Assembly (NCBI RefSeq): GCF_001562115.1
Contig: NZ_CP013926.1
Location: forward strand, 1,736,001-1,800,000
Length of the DNA: 64,000 nt
Source of the DNA: Alteromonas stellipolaris
GTDB lineage: Bacteria; Pseudomonadota; Gammaproteobacteria; Enterobacterales; Alteromonadaceae
Direction of reading: 5' to 3'
Part shown: piece by piece, positions 1 through 8,267 of the stretch
Position numbering within the stretch: position 1 is the first letter of the stretch
Layout of the letters: every line of letters starts with the position of its first letter
Notes under the pieces: generated by a model
Databases searched by the model: none
Seen by the model: the letters and a program-made list of their open reading frames with translations, nothing else
Told to the model about the DNA's origin: nothing
Translations under genes and position numbers: made by a program

Positions 1-359
1 AATTTGAGTTTCACCGTGAAGTATTTAGGCCTTGGGGTAGCTACGATTCAATCGACAACGGATCGCGATTTCAAGTTAAACGAATCACTGTTAAACCCGG
101 CGAGAAACTATCGGTGCAAATGCACCATCACAGAGCAGAGCATTGGATAGTCGTTTCTGGTAGCGCAAACGTCACCATAGACGACAAAACCAAATTAGTG
201 ACTGAAAACGAATCTGTCTATATTCCAATAGGTTCCGTCCACGCGCTTGAGAACCCCGGCAAAATCCCGTTAGAGCTTATTGAGGTCCAGTCAGGCGCTT
301 ACTTAGGTGAAGATGACATTGTTCGTTTTTCAGATAGATATGGAAGAACAGCGAAGTAA
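1..359 (+). CDS. manC: Mannose-1-phosphate guanylyltransferase / mannose-6-phosphate isomerase, C-terminal part
   Basis: Only the 3' end is present. The reading frame is open from base 3 and gives about 118 residues, against roughly 470-480 for the full enzyme. They form the type II cupin (phosphomannose isomerase) domain. The run [10 protein letters not shown], the metal-ligand region [10 protein letters not shown], the segment [14 protein letters not shown] and the C-terminal ELIEVQSG...[13 protein letters not shown] are characteristic of ManC/AlgA/XanB proteins. The full enzyme makes GDP-mannose from mannose-1-phosphate and can isomerise fructose-6-phosphate; the nucleotidyltransferase half lies left of the window. 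The pyruvyltransferase gene begins 54 bp downstream, so the two are probably cotranscribed and supply EPS synthesis. The family is clear; whether both activities are kept cannot be judged. Confidence 0.93.
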   Translation, partial: FEFHREVFRPWGSYDSIDNGSRFQVKRITVKPGEKLSVQMHHHRAEHWIVVSGSANVTIDDKTKLVTENESVYIPIGSVHALENPGKIPLELIEVQSGAYLGEDDIVRFSDRYGRTAK

Positions 360-413
360 CCACCGTTACAAGGTTTAGTAAAATCGTAAAACGGATTTAA
401 TTAAGGAATATAA

Positions 414-1223
414 GTGTTTAAACGTATAAAAGGTAGCCCAAAAGTCGAAAGTGCTCTGAAACTACAGAACAAGGTGTATTTCTGGAACCCTAAAGACAAG
501 AAGCCCAACATCGGAGACTATTTGGCATATGAAACAGTTTTATATGCCTTAAACCTTAGAGATAAACATCCACTAGATATTGATACAGGTAAAATATTGT
601 CCATTGGATCGGTACTTCATTTTGCGAATGATAATGATGTGATTTGGGGTACAGGAAGAAACGGAAAAATTGATGAAAATAAACATACCTTCTCTAAATT
701 AGATGTGAGAAGTGTACGTGGCCCTTTGACCAAAGAGTACCTAGAATCTAAGAATATAGAGGTGCCTGAGGTATTTGGTGACCCTGGTATACTAGCACCA
801 TTCCTTTACCCTAAAGACCTGTTGAATACAGTAGGAAAGCAACGCAAAAACGGGATTGCCGTAATTCCACAATTAAATGATGACTTCAAAATTTATAGTG
901 CTTACGAGAGTCAACTTGTTTCACCAAGGCAGCTACCCGCAAACTTTATCTCTCAAATATGCAATGCTGAGAAAGTAATTACGAGTAGTCTACATGGAAT
1001 TGTTCTGGCAGAAGCATTTGGCATACCAGCAGTGTTTTACGACTCAGGTAGTGGGGAAAACATATTCAAATATAACGATTATTATCAGGGTACTGGCCGG
1101 AAAGATTTTGCGATAGGAAAGTCTATAGAGGAATGTTTAGACCTTACTACACAGCCAATTCCTGACCTCCATGAACGTCAATTGGCACTTTTTGCAAGTT
1201 TTCCATTCGATCGCTTTCAGTAA
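414..1223 (+). CDS. Polysaccharide pyruvyltransferase family protein
   Basis: A 269-residue protein of the ExoV/GumL-like polysaccharide pyruvyltransferase family, which adds ketal pyruvate from phosphoenolpyruvate to a sugar of a growing polysaccharide. Visible signatures are the N-terminal NIGDYLAYE, the RSVRGPLTKEYL segment with FGDPGIL near the middle, and the SSLHGIVLAEAFGIPAVF block near residues 190-210, where the SSLHG motif is typical of the family. No signal peptide or membrane segment is visible, so it should be cytoplasmic. The start is a GTG at 414 preceded by AAGGAATA. It follows manC by 54 bp on the same strand. The acceptor sugar cannot be read from sequence. Confidence 0.88.
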   Translation: MFKRIKGSPKVESALKLQNKVYFWNPKDKKPNIGDYLAYETVLYALNLRDKHPLDIDTGKILSIGSVLHFANDNDVIWGTGRNGKIDENKHTFSKLDVRSVRGPLTKEYLESKNIEVPEVFGDPGILAPFLYPKDLLNTVGKQRKNGIAVIPQLNDDFKIYSAYESQLVSPRQLPANFISQICNAEKVITSSLHGIVLAEAFGIPAVFYDSGSGENIFKYNDYYQGTGRKDFAIGKSIEECLDLTTQPIPDLHERQLALFASFPFDRFQ

Positions 1224-1246
1224 AAATACTAAAATTACTTTAGTAA

Positions 1247-1275
1247 AACCAGTAAGTCTGTTACTGGTTTTACCT
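1247..1275 (+). terminator. Stem-loop after the pyruvyltransferase gene
   Basis: A perfect inverted repeat, GTAAAACCAGTAA at 1243-1255 and TTACTGGTTTTAC at 1261-1273 with loop GTCTG, starts about 20 bp past the stop codon at 1223. The stem carries U-rich sequence on its 3' side but no long U-tract follows it. It is a likely transcription end for manC and the pyruvyltransferase gene. Confidence 0.5.
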
Positions 1276-1611
1276 TCTACTGTTGCCTTAATACTTCCCA
1301 CTTTACCCCGACACACTAGCCTGTATTTAAACAGGCTAAAACTTCCTCATTAGTTCCTCAAGATTTAATGATTCAAAATAAAAATATTAGGGCTTAGTTA
1401 TTTTACAGCTTATCTAAGCTCTAATCATTTTTAGCGATAAAAGTACAACCTGAATATCTTTTCCGCTGGCGAATTTTTAATAGAATAACATCGTGCATTT
1501 TTAGTCGACGAAGCAATATTGTAATATCTTAATTTTCTGAATGGGGAACGGGAATGGAAAATAATTCTGTAGGTAAAATAGCAAAGACAAATACGTTATT
1601 TCGATTAGCCA

Positions 1612-1655
1612 CAAAAAAAAACCACTTGCCAACTAGGGGCAAGTGGTTTTTATTA
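1612..1655 (-). terminator. Terminator of the PEP-CTERM-like gene
   Basis: A perfect 10-bp stem (ACCACTTGCC at 1621-1630, GGCAAGTGGT at 1638-1647) with a 7-nt loop is flanked by A8 on the left and a T-run on the right. It can therefore work on either strand. It lies 30-60 bp past the minus-strand stop codon at 1683, and I infer that as its main use. Confidence 0.75.
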
Positions 1656-1682
1656 CCGAATAGGATTTTACATAAAAGATAA

Positions 1683-2324
1683 TTAAACCGCTTTACGTGC
1701 TCTTGAGGCGCCAAGTAATAATACTGAAGCAAACATCAACCCCAATACGCCTGGTTCACTCACTGTGGCTACAGGAGCTGAAGGTGCCGCAGTAGGAGCA
1801 AAGCTACTATCTGTAGTAGATATACTGTATAGCGACTGGCCGTCAACACCATTTTGATCTTGGTCGTTAATGAAAACCAAATAGTTGAATGTGCCAGTTA
1901 AATAGTTGCCCAAGTCGACTGTAAAAGTAACCGTAGAACCTTCTGTTGTGTAAGTATTGAAATCCTGAACACCGAAAGTTTGGCTTCCAGCTAACTGAAA
2001 ATACCTATCACCGCCATTGTTATAATCGGCTGCCGTATCAAAAATAGTATCATTATCAAAACCGAAACCGTGTAATTCACCGATTGATGATGAAGAAAAC
2101 GTAATTTCCAAGATAGTGCTGCTATCGATTACATAAGGACCGTTAAAAGCAACCCAATTGTTCCCGAACATATCAAGTGTTGTACTATCAGAGCTCGCAG
2201 TCACTGTACCATCGGTAAACTGATTACCATAATTTACGAACGGCTGACTCATATCCAACGTAATTACACTTGCGTTACTGCTAAAGCTGAATACAGCTAG
2301 AGCCATCAATAAATACTTTTTCAT
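1683..2324 (-). CDS. PEP-CTERM-like secreted protein
   Basis: A 213-residue exported protein of unknown specific function. It has a classic signal peptide (MKKYLLMALAVFSF, cleavage near NASV) and a C-terminal tripartite sorting signal: SEPG, a hydrophobic stretch GLMFASVLLLG, then the basic tail SRARKAV. This matches PEP-CTERM signals processed by exosortase, with SEP in place of the usual PEP. The middle is acidic and rich in Ser, Thr, Asn and Gly, as in surface or matrix proteins. I placed the start at ATG 2324, where AGGAT lies upstream; an ATG 24 bases further out would put eight residues ahead of the signal peptide. No exosortase gene is in the window. Its position inside an EPS locus fits the known link between PEP-CTERM proteins and exopolysaccharide. 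Confidence 0.8.
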   Translation of the reverse strand: MKKYLLMALAVFSFSSNASVITLDMSQPFVNYGNQFTDGTVTASSDSTTLDMFGNNWVAFNGPYVIDSSTILEITFSSSSIGELHGFGFDNDTIFDTAADYNNGGDRYFQLAGSQTFGVQDFNTYTTEGSTVTFTVDLGNYLTGTFNYLVFINDQDQNGVDGQSLYSISTTDSSFAPTAAPSAPVATVSEPGVLGLMFASVLLLGASRARKAV

Positions 2325-2486
2325 TTCAAATCCTAAATTGACTACCAATACAAACCTATCAAAGCAAATACCTTGCCAAAAAACAAAAAGCCTTAATATT
2401 CATAGGCTTGAAGCTTGGTGAGATTATAAAACCATCTATAAACGTCAAGCTTGTAAAATATACTGACACTTGAAATTAAAAAGGCT

Positions 2487-3923
2487 TTATTGATTTTTTT
2501 TCAGTAAACCAACTACTTCACCCACGCTACTTCTAAAGAAAATCATAATCATGATAGCGTAAGTTAATCCACCAACACAAACGAGCGCAAGTAGATCAAA
2601 AATCAAAGGGATACTATATAAATCCAAGTACACTTCAGCAACCTTTATAGCCGTTATCATAACGAAGCTTGAAATTATTGATGGTAAACAGAGTTTAATC
2701 ATCTTTCCTAGTTCAATGTCGTAGTGCTTCTTAACTACACTTACAATAATAGGCATTATTAAATAAGAGGCTACAGTCATTGAAATAAGCATAACTTCGA
2801 CACCGAACCAAACTGTACAACCTGAAACTAGGACACTTCCAATGACGCTTATAAGCTTCAACCGCAGGGCATCTTTAGTTTTTCCTTCAGATATCAACAA
2901 GTTAGGTAAAAACCATGTGAGGGTTTGAGCTATTATCATTGATGTTGTAATTTGAAGGAATATAGCACTCTCTGAGAATTTCGCACCAAAAGATAGGAGT
3001 ATGAACTTCTCACTAACTGCACCTAGCCCCAGAAAACTCGGTATAACTACCAATGAGGTGAAATGCAGCACTTTATAGAAAGCTGCAACTTTTTTTTCAC
3101 TCGCAACGCGTGACATCGAAGGTACTATCATCTTATTAATTGAAGTAATCGATAATTGGCTAAGAACTTCGGTTCCTTTTTTCGAAACAGAAATTAATGC
3201 GAACTTTTCTGCCCCTAACACTAAACCCACATATAAATTTGATGCCTTTCCGTGCAAAAAGTTAACCACCGCAATAGCAAATAAGGGTAAACAGAAAGAA
3301 GTAATTTCATTTAAATGTGAACGCTCTATACTAAGTGAGACCTTTAACTTTGCCTTAGTAAAAAACCAGATAAGCACCACAGTATGTTGAGTTATTTTAC
3401 CGACAACTACTGACCAAAGCCCTATTCCATTATATGCTAAAGTAATAGTTAACAGGCCTGAAAACACCGCAGCGCTTCCTTTTATTGTTGTAATCTCCTT
3501 GTTAAGAAAGTCCCTTTCCATTTTTGCAGAAAAAATAGATTGAAGGCCTACAAGTATTGGTAAAATAGAAAGAGACAATATTACCAAGGCGGCAAGCTTC
3601 GAATGGGTATAAAAAGCAACTCCCCCACCAATTAGACCTAGTAAAAATGTAAGTACTACTGAAGCCGAAAGAACAAATGTAAATACACTCGAAAAATAAC
3701 TTAAATCCCATTCTTTACGTTGGATTAAATTTTGGTTTACTCCAACATTTGTCAACATGTTTGCAAATTCAACTATCAGCAAACAAAAAGTGAGAACTCC
3801 GAACTCTTCAAGAGTAAGTAATCTTGCCAGATACATATAAACGAATAGATCTATGAAGCTTATAGTAAAAGTTCGTACAACGTTCCACAGCGAGCCCGTG
3901 AGTGTTTTCTTTTTAACGTTCAA
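2487..3923 (-). CDS. Lipopolysaccharide/EPS flippase, Wzx/WzxC-like
   Basis: A 478-residue inner-membrane protein with about 12-14 hydrophobic segments spread over its whole length, of the polysaccharide_synt/MOP flippase type. The N-terminal TLTGSLWNVV...YLARLLTLEEFGVLTFC is typical of WzxC-like proteins. It should move undecaprenyl-diphosphate-linked repeat units from the cytoplasmic to the periplasmic face of the membrane before polymerisation. It is the last gene of the minus-strand glycosyltransferase operon, 16 bp after the preceding gene. Base composition is visibly AT-rich, like the next gene, suggesting that the glycan-specific part of the locus was exchanged between strains. Confidence 0.85.
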   Translation of the reverse strand: MNVKKKTLTGSLWNVVRTFTISFIDLFVYMYLARLLTLEEFGVLTFCLLIVEFANMLTNVGVNQNLIQRKEWDLSYFSSVFTFVLSASVVLTFLLGLIGGGVAFYTHSKLAALVILSLSILPILVGLQSIFSAKMERDFLNKEITTIKGSAAVFSGLLTITLAYNGIGLWSVVVGKITQHTVVLIWFFTKAKLKVSLSIERSHLNEITSFCLPLFAIAVVNFLHGKASNLYVGLVLGAEKFALISVSKKGTEVLSQLSITSINKMIVPSMSRVASEKKVAAFYKVLHFTSLVVIPSFLGLGAVSEKFILLSFGAKFSESAIFLQITTSMIIAQTLTWFLPNLLISEGKTKDALRLKLISVIGSVLVSGCTVWFGVEVMLISMTVASYLIMPIIVSVVKKHYDIELGKMIKLCLPSIISSFVMITAIKVAEVYLDLYSIPLIFDLLALVCVGGLTYAIMIMIFFRSSVGEVVGLLKKNQ

Positions 3924-3939
3924 CTTAATTTTTCCGAAA

Positions 3940-4911
3940 TCAGTCTAAGATTTTAGCCCAACAGGACTGAAGGTTAGCTCTAGAGTAGTTAGCCAGCGAG
4001 CTTTCAATAACACGGCTTCTGTCTATATATATTTCTTGGAGATAAAGTGGATTAAGCTCAGCGAAATCGACCACATTTACAAAGTTATGTCTCTCTGATT
4101 TTGCAAGTGCAAATCGAGACTGTTTAGTAAGTACATTACAGCCATAAGATATTGCGTGATAGAAAGTACCTGAAGAAATCATACTTTCATCTTCGTGAGG
4201 TAGGATTATGAAGTCTGTGCACTCAAGTAAATTTTCTAATTCACTGTCAGAAACAAAACCGTTCACCCAAGTTGCATTAAGTTTTCTTCGTATTATGATC
4301 TGCATCAGTTCGGAAGCATATGATAAATCCACACATTTCCCTCTAATGATTAACTCTATTTCAGGCGGCCATTCTTCTAGTAGTGTGTGTAAACCTTTGT
4401 ATTTTTTTACTGCTCCGAAAAATAGAACTTTTTTTGCTTTATTCGTAGGAGTATTTTGAACAACACTAACTTTACTACTTAGCTCTTCATCCGCTAAATA
4501 AAGTGGATGAATGATACTCGAGCCACCTAAATACGATTCCAAGTATACTTTCTCAAATTGGAAAAATTTTAAGAAAAAGCAGATTATATTATAGTAAAAC
4601 AAACTTCCAACCGAGTTATGAGGCTTAAAATTATGTTTTATCCATACCCTTTTGGAGGAAAAAATTGGCGACAATCCAATTAAAATTAGAAATTTAACGG
4701 TTATTAAAAAAGCTTTGAGTTTCCCTATATCTTTTCGATAGGGTTGATCCTCTACCCAGTTTAAAACTAATGGAGTTCTGTTTTTAAGATTAGAAATGAT
4801 ATTTTTTAATGAAAACTTGACCGGTTTGTAACCAATTTTTTCCAAAGTATTTTTGTTTATTTCAATAAATTGGTTACTGTGTGTGATTGGTTCAAAAAAA
4901 ATTTTTTTCAT
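3940..4911 (-). CDS. Glycosyltransferase, GT-B fold, divergent
   Basis: A 323-residue protein that resembles a GT4-like glycosyltransferase in its second half: KKVLFFGAVKKYKGLHTLLEEWP (the usual start of the nucleotide-sugar domain), then VNGFVSDSELENLLECTDFIILPHEDES and a C-terminal SSGTFYHAISYGCNVLT block where canonical GT4 enzymes carry their EX7E motif, which is not clean here. A hydrophobic stretch (AFLITVKFLILIGLSPIF) suggests membrane association. It sits between a GT2 gene and the flippase gene. No strong ribosome binding site precedes the ATG at 4911. It is AT-rich relative to the rest of the window. Donor and acceptor sugars are unknown. Confidence 0.65.
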   Translation of the reverse strand: MKKIFFEPITHSNQFIEINKNTLEKIGYKPVKFSLKNIISNLKNRTPLVLNWVEDQPYRKDIGKLKAFLITVKFLILIGLSPIFSSKRVWIKHNFKPHNSVGSLFYYNIICFFLKFFQFEKVYLESYLGGSSIIHPLYLADEELSSKVSVVQNTPTNKAKKVLFFGAVKKYKGLHTLLEEWPPEIELIIRGKCVDLSYASELMQIIIRRKLNATWVNGFVSDSELENLLECTDFIILPHEDESMISSGTFYHAISYGCNVLTKQSRFALAKSERHNFVNVVDFAELNPLYLQEIYIDRSRVIESSLANYSRANLQSCWAKILD

Positions 4912-4957
4912 TATATATTAATACTTACCAATTGTTGTAGAACATGTCAGTGTAAAA

Positions 4958-5824
4958 TTAAATATCCATAGGAGTGTTTAGTAATTTACGCTTGATTGCA
5001 GCAATGAAGAAAACTATTGTCGCTCGTATTCCGGCCATTTCAATAGCTTTTTTTACCCATAACACCTTAGCGTTTTTATGTTTTAAAGAGAACAAAATTT
5101 GTTCGCAAACGCGCTTCTTAAACCAGTATTCACCGAGAAAAATTTTATGTTTGTAAGCTGAACCTAGCCTTTTATCGATATCAGTAGGTTTCATTTTACG
5201 TACTTTTGCACCAATACCATCTTCATTTTGAAATCTATACAGAAAAATGGGGGTTGGCACGTTTACAAACGTCACACCTAACTGGAACAGTCGAACGTAC
5301 ATGTCCCAATCTTGCCCATTATTCAACGACTCATCAAAAGTGTTTTGCAGTAATAGTTCACGTTTCGCACTAAAGCCGCTCATTCCACAATAGGTATTTC
5401 CTCGCAACAATGAAGACTTGGTAACTGATGTATCTTTATTAACTACTACTACTTCCTCTTTGCCTAGCTGCTTAAAGCCAGAAACACAAGCATCTGCACC
5501 CTTTAGGTACTTTTCATTTAAAGTAGTTAAATATTCCGGTAACCAAATATCATCGTCATCAAGAAAGGCAATGATATCGCCACTGGAATATTCAACGCCT
5601 AAATTCCTGGCTTTATTCGCACCACATGAAACACTTTGCCTATAATACTTTGCATTCAATGAACTAATAGCAGGCATTACGCTTTCATACGAACAGCTTG
5701 AATTGTCGTCAATAATAATAACTTCATGCGGCGAACAACTTTGGCTTTTAATACCATCTAGGGCTTCTAATAAGCAATCGGGGCGATTATAGGTGGTTAT
5801 TACTACTGAGATTTTCAAACTCAT
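4958..5824 (-). CDS. Family 2 glycosyltransferase
   Basis: A 288-residue GT-A enzyme. The N-terminus KISVVITTYNRPDCLLEALDGIKSQS, the IIIDDNSS loop and the metal-binding stretch AFLDDDDIWLPEYL are the standard GT2 signatures. The segment NNGQDWDMYVRLFQLG resembles the ED-like catalytic region with W-D-x-x-x-R. A weak C-terminal hydrophobic segment (TIVFFIAAI) may bind the membrane. It should transfer one sugar to the lipid-linked EPS repeat unit on the cytoplasmic side. Its ATG at 5824 overlaps the preceding stop codon by four bases (ATGA), implying translational coupling with the GT4 gene. Confidence 0.88.
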   Translation of the reverse strand: MSLKISVVITTYNRPDCLLEALDGIKSQSCSPHEVIIIDDNSSCSYESVMPAISSLNAKYYRQSVSCGANKARNLGVEYSSGDIIAFLDDDDIWLPEYLTTLNEKYLKGADACVSGFKQLGKEEVVVVNKDTSVTKSSLLRGNTYCGMSGFSAKRELLLQNTFDESLNNGQDWDMYVRLFQLGVTFVNVPTPIFLYRFQNEDGIGAKVRKMKPTDIDKRLGSAYKHKIFLGEYWFKKRVCEQILFSLKHKNAKVLWVKKAIEMAGIRATIVFFIAAIKRKLLNTPMDI

Positions 5825-6933
5825 TGGTTATCACCTTTTTTGCCAGTCATTTTAATCAGTGAAATAGTATTTTCCGCAATCCTGTCCCAATTGAATTCAT
5901 ATAAAAATGCATTTTGATCTAAGTCTAAATTTAGGGAATCTAAACTTGTTATCTTTTCAGATAATGCTGATGTATCGCCAACGGGAAAGTAACTGTCTTC
6001 AGGGGCTTCAATATCTTTATTCGGTAGTATGTCACTTAACAAAACTGGCGCACCCGCACTTATGGCTTCTAAAGCTACAATAGGTAAGCCTTCGTGGTAT
6101 GAAGGCAGAACGAATACTTTCGCATGTTTATATAATGCTTTTAACTCATCACCCGATCTTCGCCCAGCGAAAATTATATTTTCGCTTGCTTCACCCACCA
6201 AAGAAGAAGCATATTCATCTTGGTGATCGGCTTTACCCACAATCACAAGTTTTAAATGGGTACTTGAAGCCTTATAAGCGGTAACAAGATCGTGAAATCC
6301 CTTCTCGGGTACTAACCTGCCTACTGTCAGAATATAATTTTGTGAAGATAAAGATAGTTCTTTCGGAAGCGCACTTGCATCTATTGCCCCGGTAAAGGAT
6401 GGAAGCATTCCATTTGGTACATAACTAATTTTATCGGCTTGCTTCGGAAATTGTACTTTTAATCTTTCAGTAAGTGTTTTACCTACTACAAACATTTTAT
6501 TAGAAAAAAGCACACCCATTTTTTCGCCAGTTTTAAGTATGAACTTTGCCAGTCCGTTCCATTTTTGCCTGTCGTAGTCGGCACCATGATGGGTAACTAC
6601 TACTTTCATTCCTAGCAATCTAGCCAGTGGGGTAAACAAAGCGGGGCCAATAGCATGAAGATGAATCACATCTGGATGTACAAATAGCCTAGCGTATAAA
6701 ATAGCAAAGAAAGTATGCATAAACGTTTCTAAAAATTTATGTTGTAACGTCCATACACTTATTACGTTAACGCCTTTATAAGTATACTTTTTCTGGTTCA
6801 CATAAGGAGAACGTGCAATTACTGTAACCGATACACCACTTTCAACCATACGAGGGTACAACTGTTGACAATGGGACTCTATTCCCCCCATTACATCAGG
6901 TATTCCACGCAAACCTATTGCACATATCTTCAT
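5821..6933 (-). CDS. Family 4 glycosyltransferase
   Basis: A 370-residue GT-B enzyme. The start KICAIGLRGIPDVMGGIESHCQQL is typical of an EPS GT4 group. The acceptor domain includes VTHHGADYDRQKWN, the donor domain begins ILTVGRLVPEKGFHDLV, and the EX7E motif is present as EGLPIVALE near residue 275. It should be cytoplasmic or peripheral. The start overlaps the preceding polymerase stop by four bases (ATGA), and its own stop overlaps the GT2 start in the same way, so three genes are coupled. The transferred sugar is not predictable. Confidence 0.9.
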   Translation of the reverse strand: MKICAIGLRGIPDVMGGIESHCQQLYPRMVESGVSVTVIARSPYVNQKKYTYKGVNVISVWTLQHKFLETFMHTFFAILYARLFVHPDVIHLHAIGPALFTPLARLLGMKVVVTHHGADYDRQKWNGLAKFILKTGEKMGVLFSNKMFVVGKTLTERLKVQFPKQADKISYVPNGMLPSFTGAIDASALPKELSLSSQNYILTVGRLVPEKGFHDLVTAYKASSTHLKLVIVGKADHQDEYASSLVGEASENIIFAGRRSGDELKALYKHAKVFVLPSYHEGLPIVALEAISAGAPVLLSDILPNKDIEAPEDSYFPVGDTSALSEKITSLDSLNLDLDQNAFLYEFNWDRIAENTISLIKMTGKKGDNQ

Positions 6934-8261
6934 ATTACCTCACGAACCTCATGATTTGCTTTTCTGTCATTTACTTTAGAAAGAACTGTTTTCTTAGAAG
7001 TTGCTGTTGAAAACACTACGCCTATCAAAATGGCAAAAAATACTAACCCTTCAATATTCCACAATGGCATGGTTGCCATATTCATGATTAAAAAACCTAC
7101 AATAGAGAAGGCAACTATTTTAGATAGCCCCTTATTGGCAATTTTGAGAGCTTGTAGCAAACAATTTACGCACATAAAAATAAACGCAGTGAAGCCCAAA
7201 ATACCGTATTCATACAAGTTTGAAACGTAAGTATTATGCGCGTATTTCGCAAACACACCTTTCCAAGAATCAGGCCCAAACCCCACCAATTGGTTTAACA
7301 AATTTGCATTTGCAAATGCGTCTATATATTGGCTCCAGATAAACACGCGGGCCGACATAATGTCTTTTTCTGACTCGCTAAAATAAATTGGTGCTTTAAA
7401 AATGATATCTAAATTACTGACTAATAAGCCAACGTCTGCAAAGCGCTCACGCATCGTAAAAGAAAGCAACATAAAAGCGGTAACTAAAAACATGATTACA
7501 ATAGTTAATACCGGCGCTTTCTGAGATGGCTTTAACCTTTGCTCAACCAAGGTAAAATAAAATACCGCAGCAATCGGCAATATAGTTAAAATAGCGGTTC
7601 GATAGTTAACTAAAACAAGAAGAAAAATAGATAGTGTAAACAAGCTGGTCCTAAAGCGAATAGAATTTCTTTCTGTAAGACCTACAACAAATACAAAGCT
7701 AACAATTATCATAGAAAAAGCTGCTTCATGGTTGTAACCACCAATATAACTTGTGGATCCATCCGCCTCTGCCGCTTTTGCTTGGCCCAATAATATCGAT
7801 AATATTTGAAGCGTTACCGGCATTACAAACGCCACCAACAACTTCTTAAATGTTTCATTCTGTCCTTGGCTGCGTATAGATAAAAACAATGCACCTGCCA
7901 ACACTAAGAAATAACACCATTTAACTAGTACATTTATGGTGCCTGGTATTTGCATATTCACGAAACCACTTACCGCAATAGCAGTAAAAAACACATAAAA
8001 AGGAAATAGTTTTTTTAGCGTAAAAACAGCCGTTGGAATAAGCAATAAGCCTAACCCTGCTACGCCTATACTACCCAATGCATTAATTGAAAAACCAGCC
8101 ACTAAAGACGGGTACGTAATAGTGTGAAATGCAGATAGGAAGTAACGTAACCATATTGCACAAATAGCAAAGGCTAAATACTTGTTGCAGTTACCGGTAA
8201 TGGTTCTATAAACCATTATTAGGCTTACCACCCCTACCAGTAGTTTGATTGCTTCAAACAT
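6930..8261 (-). CDS. O-antigen/EPS polymerase, Wzy-like
   Basis: A 443-residue polytopic membrane protein with roughly 11-12 hydrophobic segments and a large periplasmic loop around residues 300-350 carrying FGPDSWKGVFAKYAHNTYVSNLYEYGILG. The H-N-x-Y-x-x-x-x-x-E-x-G pattern is the hallmark of the Wzy_C/O-antigen ligase superfamily. Lying between glycosyltransferase genes and in an operon with a flippase, it is more likely the polymerase than a ligase. It starts 6 bp after the upstream glycosyltransferase gene and overlaps the next gene by ATGA. The alternative, a ligase role, cannot be excluded because a second member of this superfamily lies at 13296. Confidence 0.82.
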   Translation of the reverse strand: MFEAIKLLVGVVSLIMVYRTITGNCNKYLAFAICAIWLRYFLSAFHTITYPSLVAGFSINALGSIGVAGLGLLLIPTAVFTLKKLFPFYVFFTAIAVSGFVNMQIPGTINVLVKWCYFLVLAGALFLSIRSQGQNETFKKLLVAFVMPVTLQILSILLGQAKAAEADGSTSYIGGYNHEAAFSMIIVSFVFVVGLTERNSIRFRTSLFTLSIFLLVLVNYRTAILTILPIAAVFYFTLVEQRLKPSQKAPVLTIVIMFLVTAFMLLSFTMRERFADVGLLVSNLDIIFKAPIYFSESEKDIMSARVFIWSQYIDAFANANLLNQLVGFGPDSWKGVFAKYAHNTYVSNLYEYGILGFTAFIFMCVNCLLQALKIANKGLSKIVAFSIVGFLIMNMATMPLWNIEGLVFFAILIGVVFSTATSKKTVLSKVNDRKANHEVREVI

Positions 8262-8267
8262 AATTAA

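Larger units (their letters stand above)
1224..1682. other. Intergenic region between two convergent genes
   Basis: These 459 bases are AT-rich and hold no convincing gene. Besides the terminator-like stems at 1243-1273 and 1621-1647 there is an 11-bp imperfect inverted repeat (1387-1397 with 1414-1424, one G-T pair). Short open frames at 1171-1353 (+) and 1529-1732 (-) have no ribosome binding site and look accidental. Confidence 0.6.

Noticed and set aside
1171..1353. Plus-strand open frame of 60 codons
   Set aside because: It overlaps the pyruvyltransferase gene, runs through its terminator stem and has no ribosome binding site.
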